Shown in pieces: positions 1 to 8,265 of a stretch of 64,000 nt of DNA. Every line of letters begins with the position of its first letter. Positions within the stretch are counted from its first letter, which is position 1. This DNA comes from Gallibacter pasteurianus_A. GTDB taxonomy: Bacteria; Bacillota; Clostridia; Peptostreptococcales; Anaerovoracaceae. The stretch lies in contig CAVBJF010000001.1 of NCBI GenBank assembly GCA_963596005.1, forward strand, positions 62,001-126,000. Direction: 5' to 3'. A model generated the notes under the pieces. That model saw only the letters and a list, made by a program, of their open reading frames with translations. It was not told the DNA's origin and did not search any database. Position numbers and translations under genes: made by a program.

Positions 1-582
1 AATTATTACAATTTCCGGATTTGTTTGATTTATTTTTTCTACCATCCTATCAATATGCTCATATTCGACATTATACCCTATGTGTATATCTGAAACTACC
101 GCAATTTTTAGCTTTTGGCTGTTATTCTCACCTGTCGCAAGCGATTTTTGCACTTTTGCCGTGTATTCGTTTATTTTTATATCCTTTGCGTGATATACGC
201 CATATGACGAAATTACTACAACAACAAGCAAAACACACAGAAAGCCCCTCTTATATCGTTTTTCATTTGGATGATCTTGTTTCCAAACAATCTTATTTAG
301 TATGAGCCTCAATATATCTGCAATAGCTGTTATCGCGAGCCCAATTGCCAAAAAACCGAGCCAATAGTTGCTTATCTGTTTAAATGCTCTATGAAAGGGT
401 TCTGCTTTAATAAAAAATCCGAGGAGTGGGGAAAGCATAAAAAATAAATAAATAATAATACTTAAACTCACCGCTATCGGATGCTTTAGCTTTTCGTGTA
501 CCGCCGCAAAGAATTTCAAAATTCTTATAAACATATATATATTTAGCACCACATAGACGGGTGCCAATAAAATTGCTATCAC
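1..582 (-). CDS. membrane-anchored metallophosphoesterase, partial (C-terminus outside window)
   Basis: The minus strand is open from base 582 to the window edge (194 codons). The start is a GTG at 582 preceded by AAAAGGAG at good spacing. The N-terminal part has about four hydrophobic segments (roughly residues 1-22, 37-60, 78-100, 118-137), then a soluble part begins with KIAVVSDIHIG; D165 and H167 form the first metal-binding D-x-H motif of calcineurin-like phosphoesterases. Membrane segments followed by this domain are typical of YkuE/YaeI-like proteins. Substrate unknown. The metal-binding GD, GNH and GHxH motifs would lie beyond the edge, so activity cannot be judged. It is divergent from the iorA operon. 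Confidence 0.8.
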   Translation of the reverse strand, partial: MIAILLAPVYVVLNIYMFIRILKFFAAVHEKLKHPIAVSLSIIIYLFFMLSPLLGFFIKAEPFHRAFKQISNYWLGFLAIGLAITAIADILRLILNKIVWKQDHPNEKRYKRGFLCVLLVVVVISSYGVYHAKDIKINEYTAKVQKSLATGENNSQKLKIAVVSDIHIGYNVEYEHIDRMVEKINQTNPEIVII

Positions 583-723
583 GCAAATTCTCCTTTTTGT
601 TTTGTCATCCTAAAATACAGCCTCTTTTTTCACCATTTATATTATATCATAAACAAAAAACTTTTTTCCATCTTGATGACAAAATATTTATCTACTTTTT
701 GGTGTCATTGCACAATAATTCCG

Positions 724-752
724 TTGAATTTTTGTTGTTTTGTTGGTATAAT
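724..752 (+). promoter_or_regulatory. predicted sigma-A promoter of the ior-buk-vor operon
   Basis: TTGAAT (724-729) and TATAAT (747-752) are separated by 17 bases. Transcription would start near 759, giving a leader of about 105 bases before iorA. This is the only strong promoter seen in the 583-864 gap. Confidence 0.7.
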
Positions 753-782
753 TAATCTAACAATTAAATTACGCTCTTGTCA

Positions 783-837
783 TTATCCTTTTAATGTTTT
801 TTAAAGGCTTATCATATATTTTAACCGTAAAGGATAA
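783..837 (+). promoter_or_regulatory. possible structured leader of iorA
   Basis: TTATCCTTT (783-791) is the perfect inverse of AAAGGATAA (829-837), just before the ribosome site AAGGAGG at 847-853. The same CCTTT can instead pair with AAAGG at 803-807. Two exclusive stems in a leader can regulate expression, but these are short and AT-rich. No known riboswitch family was recognised. Confidence 0.2.
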
Positions 838-864
838 ATATCTTATAAGGAGGTAAATGGAATT

Positions 865-2646
865 ATGAAAAAACTGATGACAGGAAACGAAGCAATTGCC
901 AGAGGTGCTTATGAAGCAGGCGTACGTTTCGCATCTGCTTACCCTGGTACTCCGAGTACAGAAATCTTGGAAAACATCTCAACTTATGATGAGATAGATG
1001 CTTCTTGGGCTCCAAATGAAAAGGTAGCTCTTGAAAGCGTTATCGGAGCAGGCTTCGCAGGTGCAAGATCTCTTGCAACTATGAAACATGTAGGCGTCAA
1101 CGTTGCGGCAGACCCTCTATTCACTTGGGGATATACAGGTGTAAACGCAGGCGGTGTTATCCTAACTGCTGATGAGCCGGGCATGTTTTCTTCACAAAAT
1201 GAGCAGGACAACAGAAATTACGCAAAATCTGCAAAGATCGCTATGTTTGAGCCTGCAGACAGCCAGGAATGTATCGACATGTTAAAAGAGGCCTATGAAG
1301 TAAGTGAAAAATACGATACCCCTGTTATGGTAAGGATGACAACTCGTGTGTGTCACTCAAAATCCGTTGTAGAGCTCAAGGACAGAAACGAAGTTGCCCT
1401 TAAAGAGTGGACAAAATCACCTCAAAAGTATGTAACTCTTCCTGCTCATGCAAGAGTTCTGAGAGTAAAAGTTCAAGAAAGACTCGACGGTCTTGCAAAA
1501 TATGCAGAAGCAACTCCATTTAATAAAGTGGAAATGGGAGATACAAAAATAGGTTTTATCGCTTCAGGCATGTGTTACTACTATGCAAAAGAAGCTTATG
1601 GTGACAAGGCGTCTTATCTAAAGCTTGGCTTTACAAATCCAATGCCAGACAATATGATCAAAGACTTCTGTGCTAAGGTAGACAAGGTTTACATCCTTGA
1701 AGAAAACGATGCTTTCATCGAAGATCACGTAAAATCACTTGGTATCGACTGCATAGGCAAAGATATCTTCCCAAAATGGGGCGAAATGACTTCTGATGTT
1801 ATAAAAGAAGCAATCACCGGCGAAAAAGCAAAGCTTATCGACTTCGATAAGAGCAAGCTTATCGCTCGTGCCCCAAGTTTCTGCGCCGGTTGTCCTCATA
1901 GAGGCTTTTTCTACAGACTTGGCAAGAGGAAAGATATCATGATCAGCGGAGATATCGGTTGCTACACACTTGCGGCTACAGGCCCTTACTTCGCTATGGA
2001 TTCTTGCATCTGTATGGGCGGTAGTATCAGCGTAGGCCACGGTGCACAAAAAGCATTCAATATGGGTGATACCGGCAGAAGAGTTGTAACTGTTTTGGGC
2101 GATTCTACTTTCTTCCATACAGGCATCAACTCCCTTGTAAATACTATTTACAATAACAGTAACACTATAAATGTTATCTTGGATAACAGAATCACAGGTA
2201 TGACAGGTCACCAGCAAAACCCTGGTTCAGGATTTAATGCCAAAGGCGAACCTGCAAACATGATAGATGTCGAAACTCTTGTAAAGGCTATCGGTATCAA
2301 GCATGTATTTGTTATAAATCCTAACGATCTTGATGCTGTAGACGAAGCTCTTGACAAGGCTCTTGCTATCAAGGATGAGCCTAGCGTAATCATCACAAGA
2401 TGGCCTTGCGTACTCAAGAAGTTCTCACAAGCTGACCTTGATGAATTCGAAAATCTATTTGCAACTAAGAACTATGTAGATCACGATAAGTGTATCGGAT
2501 GTAAGGCTTGTCTAAACGCAGGATGTCCTGCTATGACATTTGACAAAGTAAATAAGAAGGTAAACATCGACCGTGCTACCTGCGTAGGTTGTGATGTATG
2601 TGCACAGGTTTGCCCGGTAAATGCAATAGCAAAGGAGGGTAAATAA
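865..2646 (+). CDS. iorA: indolepyruvate ferredoxin oxidoreductase, alpha subunit
   Basis: Catalytic subunit of the enzyme that oxidatively decarboxylates aryl pyruvates (from Trp, Phe, Tyr) to aryl-acetyl-CoA with reduction of ferredoxin. At 593 aa it has family length. The N-terminal pyrimidine-binding domain starts with TGNEAIARGA; the thiamine-diphosphate domain carries FCAGCPHRG (about 340) and GDIGCYTLA (about 363). The C-terminus, from about residue 536, is a two-cluster ferredoxin domain: CIGCKACLNAGCP and CVGCDVCAQVCP. A strong AAGGAGG precedes the ATG. First gene of the operon, with iorB starting two bases after its stop codon. The exact 2-oxoacid range is not readable from sequence. 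Confidence 0.95.
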   Translation: MKKLMTGNEAIARGAYEAGVRFASAYPGTPSTEILENISTYDEIDASWAPNEKVALESVIGAGFAGARSLATMKHVGVNVAADPLFTWGYTGVNAGGVILTADEPGMFSSQNEQDNRNYAKSAKIAMFEPADSQECIDMLKEAYEVSEKYDTPVMVRMTTRVCHSKSVVELKDRNEVALKEWTKSPQKYVTLPAHARVLRVKVQERLDGLAKYAEATPFNKVEMGDTKIGFIASGMCYYYAKEAYGDKASYLKLGFTNPMPDNMIKDFCAKVDKVYILEENDAFIEDHVKSLGIDCIGKDIFPKWGEMTSDVIKEAITGEKAKLIDFDKSKLIARAPSFCAGCPHRGFFYRLGKRKDIMISGDIGCYTLAATGPYFAMDSCICMGGSISVGHGAQKAFNMGDTGRRVVTVLGDSTFFHTGINSLVNTIYNNSNTINVILDNRITGMTGHQQNPGSGFNAKGEPANMIDVETLVKAIGIKHVFVINPNDLDAVDEALDKALAIKDEPSVIITRWPCVLKKFSQADLDEFENLFATKNYVDHDKCIGCKACLNAGCPAMTFDKVNKKVNIDRATCVGCDVCAQVCPVNAIAKEGK

Positions 2647-2647
2647 C

Positions 2648-3217
2648 ATGACTAAGAGTATATTATTGGTTGGTGTCGGTGGACAGGGAACAATCCTTGC
2701 CAGCAAAATATTGACCCTCGGGCTCATGGAGGCCGGATATGATGTGAAAATGAGTGAGATTCACGGTATGTCACAGCGTGGTGGCAGTGTAACTTCTCAG
2801 ATTCGTTACGGAGATAAAGTATTTTCTCCTGTTATCGAAAAAGGCTCTGCGGATATCATCGTTTCATTCGAAAAAATGGAAGCTCTCAGAGCTCTTGATT
2901 ACCTAAAAGAAGGTGGCAAGCTTGTCATCAACGATGAACAAATTGATTCGATGTCTGTAATCACAGGTAAAGAAGAATATCCTGATGATGTTCTTGAAGA
3001 AATCGAAAAGCACGCACAGGCTACAGTTCTAAATGCAACTACCCTTGCAGAGGAGCTTGGCAATGTCAAAGCTGCTAATATCATTCTTCTTGGTACTATT
3101 ATTAAGGCTATGGGACTTGAAGATATCAATTGGGAAAGCATCCTAAAGGATAACATTAAGCCTCAATTCCTTGATTTGAACTTAAAAGCTATAAAAGTAG
3201 GCATGGATGCCATATAA
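2648..3217 (+). CDS. iorB: indolepyruvate ferredoxin oxidoreductase, beta subunit
   Basis: 189 aa, matching the gamma-type domain of 2-oxoacid ferredoxin oxidoreductases, which in Ior is a separate beta subunit partnering IorA. The N-terminus has the glycine-rich GVGGQGTILAS motif, followed by EIHGMSQRGGSV, both hallmarks of the family. It begins directly after iorA, so the two chains are probably coupled in translation. No iron-sulfur cysteines are present; the clusters are carried by IorA. It is a paralogue in fold of the gamma subunit KorC at 7139-7690, the two enzymes being related but with separately encoded subunits. Confidence 0.95.
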   Translation: MTKSILLVGVGGQGTILASKILTLGLMEAGYDVKMSEIHGMSQRGGSVTSQIRYGDKVFSPVIEKGSADIIVSFEKMEALRALDYLKEGGKLVINDEQIDSMSVITGKEEYPDDVLEEIEKHAQATVLNATTLAEELGNVKAANIILLGTIIKAMGLEDINWESILKDNIKPQFLDLNLKAIKVGMDAI

Positions 3218-3232
3218 AAACGGAGGAATTAT

Positions 3233-4318
3233 ATGACTTACAAACTTCTTATTATCAACCCGGGCTCAACAAGTACGAAGCTTGCTATATATGACGACGA
3301 CAAGCAGATTGTACAGGAAAACATCGTACATGATGCAGAGGAGCTAAAAAAATATGCGACTATTTTCGATCAGCTTCCTTTTCGTCATAAGGTTGTAGAA
3401 GAATTCTTAAAGAAAAACAATACTGAGCTTTCTTCTCTATCTGCTGTAATGGGTAGAGGTGGGCTTGTTAGAAAAGGGCTGACAGCAGGCGGTTACAAGG
3501 TAAACGATGCCTTGTTTACAGCTCTTGGTAACGAAAGATATACATCGCCGCACGCTTCGGCTCTGGGTGGCCTTTTAGCAAAAACTGTTGCTGATGAAGC
3601 AGGTGTGGATGCTTATATCTACGATGCAGTAACAGGCGTTGAGCTTCCTCCTATAGCTAAGATTACAGGTATTCCTGAAATCGAGCGTATGGGTACAGCT
3701 CACCTTTTAAACGGTCATGCTATGGCAGAGAAATATGCAGAAAAATCAGGGAAAAAGTATGCGGACCTAAATGCTGTTATCGCCCACATCGGCGGTGGTA
3801 TCTCAGTATGTGCGTACTCCAAAGGCAAAGTTGTTGACTGTCTTGGAGATGACGAGGGTTCTATTTGTCCTGAACGATCAGGCACAGTGCCTCTACTTCC
3901 TTTCATAGAGCTTTGCTTCTCAGGCAAGTATACTAAAGAGGATGTTAAAAAGAAGGTAAGAGGACAAGGCGGGCTATATGCACACCTTGGCACATCTGAC
4001 TGCCGTAAGGTAGAAGAGATGATAGATGCAGGTGATGAAAAAGCAAAACTTTTATATGATGTTTTGGCTCTTCATCTTGCAAAGAGCATCGGTCGTATGA
4101 GTGCCGTTTTAAAAGGCGATGTGGATGTAATCATCCTAACAGGTGGCGTTGCTTATTCAAAATCACTCACAGACAAAATTAAAGAATATATTAGTTTTAT
4201 TGCACCTGTTGAAGTTCTGCCGGGCGAGAGCGAAATGGATGCTCTTGCACTCGGTGCTATAAGAATTCTTGACGGTAAGGAAGCCGCTAAGGACTACGTT
4301 TTACCTACAGATTTATAA
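3233..4318 (+). CDS. buk: butyrate kinase (acyl kinase)
   Basis: 361 aa, usual Buk length. It belongs to the acetokinase/ASKHA fold: the phosphate-1 loop INPGSTSTKLAIYDD lies at the N-terminus, the phosphate-2 loop AHIGGGIS near residue 184, and the adenosine loop ILTGGVAYS near 304. It interconverts butyrate (or branched-chain acids) plus ATP with acyl phosphate plus ADP; in fermentation it runs towards ATP. Ribosome site GGAGG lies before 3233. No phosphotransbutyrylase, its usual partner, is encoded in the window. Its position between two acyl-CoA-forming oxidoreductases suggests use of isobutyrate, isovalerate or aryl-acetate-type acyl phosphates; this is inference. Confidence 0.92.
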   Translation: MTYKLLIINPGSTSTKLAIYDDDKQIVQENIVHDAEELKKYATIFDQLPFRHKVVEEFLKKNNTELSSLSAVMGRGGLVRKGLTAGGYKVNDALFTALGNERYTSPHASALGGLLAKTVADEAGVDAYIYDAVTGVELPPIAKITGIPEIERMGTAHLLNGHAMAEKYAEKSGKKYADLNAVIAHIGGGISVCAYSKGKVVDCLGDDEGSICPERSGTVPLLPFIELCFSGKYTKEDVKKKVRGQGGLYAHLGTSDCRKVEEMIDAGDEKAKLLYDVLALHLAKSIGRMSAVLKGDVDVIILTGGVAYSKSLTDKIKEYISFIAPVEVLPGESEMDALALGAIRILDGKEAAKDYVLPTDL

Positions 4319-4363
4319 TAATCGCAATGCATAATGAAGTGGACTTTACAAATGGAGGTTTAG

Positions 4364-5056
4364 ATGAAAGACATCTTAGAGAACATGCTAAAAAATAAAA
4401 ATAATTTTGTGTTTATCGGAGAAGCCGGCTGTGGCAAAAGCGAACTTGCAATTAATTTTGCACTACAGTTTTCAAAGCTTTCCGATAAGCCAATACATTT
4501 CTTTGACCTCGATCAGACTAAACCTCTGTTTCGTTCACGAGATGTGCAAGATCTTTTAGAAGAAAGTGGAGTTATCGTCCACTATCAAGAACAAATATTT
4601 GATGCCCCTACGGTTCCCGGTGGTGTAAAAGAGCAGCTTTTAAACGATGAATCCATCGCTATACTCGATGTCGGCGGAGATCACATCGGTGCTCGCATCA
4701 TCGGAGCCTTTGAGGCTCTTTTAAATAAGGATAATTGTCAAAATTTTTTCGTTATAAATGCTTATCGTCCATGGTCAAAGGATCTCATTTCCATTGACGG
4801 TACAATGGCAAGAGTACTTGGTATAGCTCACATCCAAGTTGAAAATATATCCATTGTGAGCAACCCAAATCTAGGCATAGATACAAGAGCTGACGAAATT
4901 GTCGACGGCCACAAAAAGCTCGAAGAGATGCTTAGTGACTATTTTAAAATTGATTATCTTTGTGCGCTTGAGGCTCTTAGCCAAGATGTGGCACTTCAGA
5001 TAAAAACCCCTTTAATTCCGATTAAACTGTTTCTCACCTACGAGTGGCTACAGTAA
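4364..5056 (+). CDS. P-loop ATPase of unknown function within the 2-oxoacid oxidoreductase operon
   Basis: 230 aa, soluble, no membrane segment. The Walker A loop is GEAGCGKS (residues about 19-26). HFFDLDQTKPLFRSRD follows about 25 residues later, as in the A' region of MinD/ArsA/SIMIBI-type ATPases, and AILDVGGDHIGARIIG looks like a Walker B/switch II segment with DxGG. No recognisable C-terminal partner domain is visible. It lies in the same direction as its neighbours, 45 bases after buk, and the next gene's ribosome site follows within 20 bases of its stop. A role in assembling, activating or cofactor-loading the oxidoreductase is a guess from position. Homology to named families could not be tested here. 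Confidence 0.75.
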   Translation: MKDILENMLKNKNNFVFIGEAGCGKSELAINFALQFSKLSDKPIHFFDLDQTKPLFRSRDVQDLLEESGVIVHYQEQIFDAPTVPGGVKEQLLNDESIAILDVGGDHIGARIIGAFEALLNKDNCQNFFVINAYRPWSKDLISIDGTMARVLGIAHIQVENISIVSNPNLGIDTRADEIVDGHKKLEEMLSDYFKIDYLCALEALSQDVALQIKTPLIPIKLFLTYEWLQ

Positions 5057-5082
5057 TAAATGTCAAACTAGGAGGTAATGTA

Positions 5083-5298
5083 ATGGCAAAAGGGAAAGTT
5101 GAAATTAGAGCAGAGAGCTGCAAAAGCTGTGGCTATTGCGTGAAATTCTGCCCTAAAAATGTACTCGCTATAGGCGATAAAGTTAATTCTAAAGGCTACT
5201 TATATGTGACAGCTGCAAACGCTGACGACTGTATTGGTTGTGCGGCATGTGGCGTTGTATGTCCTGACGCAGCTATCGAAGTTTACAGGGAGGGTTAA
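5083..5298 (+). CDS. korD: 2-oxoacid ferredoxin oxidoreductase, delta (ferredoxin) subunit
   Basis: 71-aa two-cluster ferredoxin with CKSCGYCVKFCPKNV and CIGCAACGVVCPDAA, both full CxxCxxCxxxCP sets. It is the electron-accepting delta subunit that passes electrons from the thiamine centre to free ferredoxin. The frame is open back to a GTG at 5044, inside the end of the ATPase gene, but GGAGG at 5071-5075 fits the ATG at 5083, which is therefore chosen. It is followed two bases later by the alpha subunit gene. Confidence 0.93.
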   Translation: MAKGKVEIRAESCKSCGYCVKFCPKNVLAIGDKVNSKGYLYVTAANADDCIGCAACGVVCPDAAIEVYREG

Positions 5299-5300
5299 AA

Positions 5301-6386
5301 ATGGCAAGAATATTTATGAAGGGTACCGAAGCTATAGCTGAAGCAGCTACAAGAGCTGGCTGTAGATTTTTCGCTGGATACCCTATCACACCACAAAACG
5401 AAATTCCTGAATATTTCGCAAGAAGAATGCATGATCCTGAAGTAAACGGCGTATTTGTACAGGGCGAAAGTGAAGTTGCTTCTGTAAATATGCTTTATGG
5501 TGCGATTCAGACAGGCACAAGAGCTATGAGTTCTTCTTCGAGTGTAGGTATCAGCTTGTACTCAGAGGGTGTTTCTTACTGTGCTGCTGCCCGTCTACCA
5601 ATCGTTTATGTAAATGTCGGCAGAGGAGGCCCTGGTATCGGAGCCATCCAGCCTGGTCAGCAGGACTACTTGCAGGCAACTAAGGCATCTGGTAACGGCG
5701 GTTTTCAAATGATTGTATTGTCACCGTCTTCTGTACAGGAAGCAATCGATATGACTTACGAGGCGTTTGACCTTGCGGAAAGAGACAATAACCCTGTTCT
5801 CATCCTCACTGATGGTGTAATGGGTACTATGATGGAACCTGTTACTTTCCCACCAATGAAGAGTGCAGAAGAAGTTGCTAAGCTAAAGGCTGCAAGAAGA
5901 TCAAGATGCGCAGTAGGCCATTCTCCTGAGGAACAGGTTAGAATCCTTCCAGGCGGTGTAGGCGCAAGCTTTGAGGCAGAAAACCAAAAGGCTGCAGACC
6001 TTTACGAATCATGGAAAGACAAGGATGTAAGAGTAGAAGAATATATGCTTGACGATGCAGAAATCGTACTTACAGCTTACGGTATCTCAGGTCGTATCGC
6101 AAAGGTTGCGGTAAAGGATTTGAGAGCAGAAGGCATTAAAGCCGGCCTAATCAGACCTATAACTCTAAATCCATTCCCATATAAATCTTTTGAGAACCTT
6201 GATTTTAACCGTGTAAAAGGAATTCTTGATATCGAAATGTCAATTCCTGCACAGATGCGTTGGGATGTTGACCATGCTGTACATGGCAGATGTCATATTG
6301 AAGAATGTCTAAAATCCGGCGGAGAAATCATGACAAGAGAAAAGGTTATGACTCATGCTAGAAAATTGGCTAAGGAGGTATTATAA
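5301..6386 (+). CDS. vorB: 2-oxoacid (3-methyl-2-oxobutanoate type) ferredoxin oxidoreductase, alpha subunit
   Basis: 361 aa, opening with IFMKGTEAIAEAATRAGCRFF and GYPITPQNEIPEY, the signature region of VorB/KorA alpha subunits. The GESEVASVNMLYGA and SSSSVGISLYSEG stretches build the pyrimidine side of the thiamine site. It works with KorB (TPP subunit), KorC (gamma) and KorD (ferredoxin). The sequence resembles subunits named VorB (branched-chain 2-oxoacids from Val, Leu, Ile) more than strict 2-oxoglutarate enzymes, as I recall the families; substrate choice is not proven. Its stop codon overlaps the korB start as TAATG. Confidence 0.88.
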   Translation: MARIFMKGTEAIAEAATRAGCRFFAGYPITPQNEIPEYFARRMHDPEVNGVFVQGESEVASVNMLYGAIQTGTRAMSSSSSVGISLYSEGVSYCAAARLPIVYVNVGRGGPGIGAIQPGQQDYLQATKASGNGGFQMIVLSPSSVQEAIDMTYEAFDLAERDNNPVLILTDGVMGTMMEPVTFPPMKSAEEVAKLKAARRSRCAVGHSPEEQVRILPGGVGASFEAENQKAADLYESWKDKDVRVEEYMLDDAEIVLTAYGISGRIAKVAVKDLRAEGIKAGLIRPITLNPFPYKSFENLDFNRVKGILDIEMSIPAQMRWDVDHAVHGRCHIEECLKSGGEIMTREKVMTHARKLAKEVL

Positions 6387-7135
6387 TGGAAAAAGTTTAT
6401 AAAAGAACCATTGGTATCAAGCCGGATGCCGTTTCGGGTTTCTGTCCGGGTTGTATGCATGGAACAATACATAAATTAGTCGGCGAAGTTGTAGAAGAAC
6501 TCGGCATGCTTGACAAGCTCGTTCGATGCGAAGGCGTTGGTTGCTGCGGGCTTGGTCAGCTTTATGTATCTCACGACCTAAACATTTCAGCGCACGGCAG
6601 AGCTTGTGCGGTTGCTACAGGTCTAAAGAGATCTAATCCTGAATCACTTGTTTACACTTATCAGGGTGACGGTGACCTTGCTTCTATCGGTCTTGCAGAA
6701 ACCATGTCTGCAGCCAACAGAGGCGAAAACATCACTGTTATATTTGTAAACAACGGTATCTATGGTATGACAGGCGGTCAGATGGCTCCTACTACTCTTA
6801 TAGGTATGAAAGCAACTACTGCTCCATTCGGCAGAAATGTTGAAGAGCACGGATATCCAATTCACATGTGCGAGGTTTTAAACCAGCTAAAAGCACCTGT
6901 ATATTTGGAAAGAACTTCATGTAACAATCCTGCTAACACTCGTAAAACAAAGGCTGCTATCAAAAAGGCTTTTGAAGCGCAGATCGCAGGAAAGGGATTT
7001 TCAATGGTTGAGATCGTAACTTCATGCCCAACTAACTGGGGACTAAGCGAACTCAAAGCACTTGACTTCCTGGAAGAAAAAATGTTTGCGGAATTCCCTC
7101 TGGGAGTTTTCAGAGATAATACAGGGGAGGAGTAG
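6386..7135 (+). CDS. korB: 2-oxoacid ferredoxin oxidoreductase, beta (thiamine-binding) subunit
   Basis: 249 aa. Near the N-terminus FCPGCMHGTIHKL supplies cluster and TPP-adjacent cysteines; the TPP-binding motif is GDGDLASIGLAE followed about 25 residues later by NNGIYGMTGGQMAPTT. The start ATG overlaps the vorB stop (TAATG), so translation is coupled. It forms the catalytic core with the alpha subunit, decarboxylating the 2-oxoacid on TPP. Length and motifs are intact. Confidence 0.92.
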   Translation: MEKVYKRTIGIKPDAVSGFCPGCMHGTIHKLVGEVVEELGMLDKLVRCEGVGCCGLGQLYVSHDLNISAHGRACAVATGLKRSNPESLVYTYQGDGDLASIGLAETMSAANRGENITVIFVNNGIYGMTGGQMAPTTLIGMKATTAPFGRNVEEHGYPIHMCEVLNQLKAPVYLERTSCNNPANTRKTKAAIKKAFEAQIAGKGFSMVEIVTSCPTNWGLSELKALDFLEEKMFAEFPLGVFRDNTGEE

Positions 7136-7138
7136 AAG

Positions 7139-7690
7139 ATGGAAAGAAATCTAATCGTTGCCGGATTCGGCGGACAAGGTGTTATGATGCTAGGGACTCT
7201 TCTCGCTCAAGCAACTTGTGAATCTACAGATAAACACGTTACCTATTTCCCTTCATACGGTGCAGAAATGCGCGGAGGTACTGCAAACTGTTATGTAGTA
7301 ATCTCTGATGACGAAATTGGTGCACCTATTATGGAAGAAGTTGAAGACCTAATCGTTATGAACGATCCTTCTTTAGTAAGATTTAAAGAAAGAGTTAAAC
7401 CGGGCGGATACCTATTTATCAACAGCACTATCGTTATCTCTCCAATCGAAAGAAATGACATCACTGTTGTAAAAGTTCCTGTAACTGAGATGGCTCAGGA
7501 AATGGGCAACCCTAAGGTACTAAACATTATCATGCTTGGCGCTTACATCGGCGCTACAGAAGTAGTTCCAAAGGATGTAATCATTGAAACTATCAAAAAC
7601 AAGCTTGGTAAGAAAAAACCTGAATTTCTACCGCTAAACCTTGAAGCTTTCGAAAAAGGCTACGAAATCGGCGTGGCTTCAAAGAAATAG
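7139..7690 (+). CDS. korC: 2-oxoacid ferredoxin oxidoreductase, gamma subunit
   Basis: 183 aa with GFGGQGVMMLG at the N-terminus and PSYGAEMRGGTANC, the family signature. GGGGAGGAG lies just before the ATG. The gamma subunit completes the four-subunit enzyme with KorD, VorB and KorB, and shares its fold with IorB in the first half of the operon. It is the last gene; a strong hairpin terminator follows 10 bases after the stop. Confidence 0.92.
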   Translation: MERNLIVAGFGGQGVMMLGTLLAQATCESTDKHVTYFPSYGAEMRGGTANCYVVISDDEIGAPIMEEVEDLIVMNDPSLVRFKERVKPGGYLFINSTIVISPIERNDITVVKVPVTEMAQEMGNPKVLNIIMLGAYIGATEVVPKDVIIETIKNKLGKKKPEFLPLNLEAFEKGYEIGVASKK

Positions 7691-7700
7691 GAAAGAAAAA

Positions 7701-7730
7701 AGACTGCAACCTCGCGGTTGCAGTCTTTTT
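7701..7730 (+). terminator. terminator of the ior-buk-vor operon (also usable from the minus side)
   Basis: AGACTGCAACC (7701-7711) and GGTTGCAGTCT (7716-7726) form a perfect 11-bp stem with a 4-base loop, followed by T residues. A-residues on the left make it able to stop the convergent lipoprotein transcript too. Confidence 0.9.
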
Positions 7731-7752
7731 ATACTTTTTTATAAAGTATGCT

Positions 7753-8160
7753 TTAGTCAATCTCTGATTCGTAGATAGTTTCTCCGTCCTTGTTCTGGTA
7801 AACAATCTTGAAGCTAACTCCGTTTATGCCCGAATCTTTCTCTATTTCATCGATTTGCTTTTTGAGGACTGTTTTATATGTATCAAAAGCTTCTTCAAGC
7901 GCTGACTTCATATTTGTAGCTTCATCATCGCTAAGCTGGTCTTCACTCTTAAATACATAGCTTATCTGATTACCTTTAACTTCGATTGTCGCTCCTATTT
8001 CTTTTGCTGAAGCATCAATCTTTTCCTGCGCTTCGGTATTTTCGCTTAAATAATCTTCCAAAGTTTTATCGCTACCGCCACAGCTTGTTAATAGCGTCAT
8101 AGAAAGTAGCACACACATTAAAAGCGCAAATACCTTTGTCATATTCTTTTTATTAGTCAT
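7753..8160 (-). CDS. DUF4854-type lipoprotein
   Basis: 135 aa. A short basic N-terminus and hydrophobic stretch end in LLTSC at about residue 27, a lipobox, so it is predicted to be lipid-anchored outside the membrane. The mature part (TLEDYLSENTEAQEKID, then a YxVFKSED-like beta segment and a C-terminal VSFKIVYQNKDG) matches what I know of DUF4854 proteins of Firmicutes. No catalytic motif is visible and the function is unknown. It converges on korC and has its own promoter. Confidence 0.75.
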   Translation of the reverse strand: MTNKKNMTKVFALLMCVLLSMTLLTSCGGSDKTLEDYLSENTEAQEKIDASAKEIGATIEVKGNQISYVFKSEDQLSDDEATNMKSALEEAFDTYKTVLKKQIDEIEKDSGINGVSFKIVYQNKDGETIYESEID

Positions 8161-8198
8161 AACTTATATCCTTTCTTTCTAAATAATTGTTAATTTCA

Positions 8199-8227
8199 AT
8201 TATACCCTGAAATCCATTTTTTTGCAA
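8199..8227 (-). promoter_or_regulatory. predicted promoter of the DUF4854 lipoprotein gene
   Basis: On the minus strand TTGCAA (8227-8222) and TATAAT (8204-8199) are 17 bases apart, about 35 bases upstream of the start codon with a ribosome site AAAGGA between. Confidence 0.65.
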
Positions 8228-8265
8228 ATTTCACATGCTATCAGCCCTTTTGCCCTGTAATGCTT

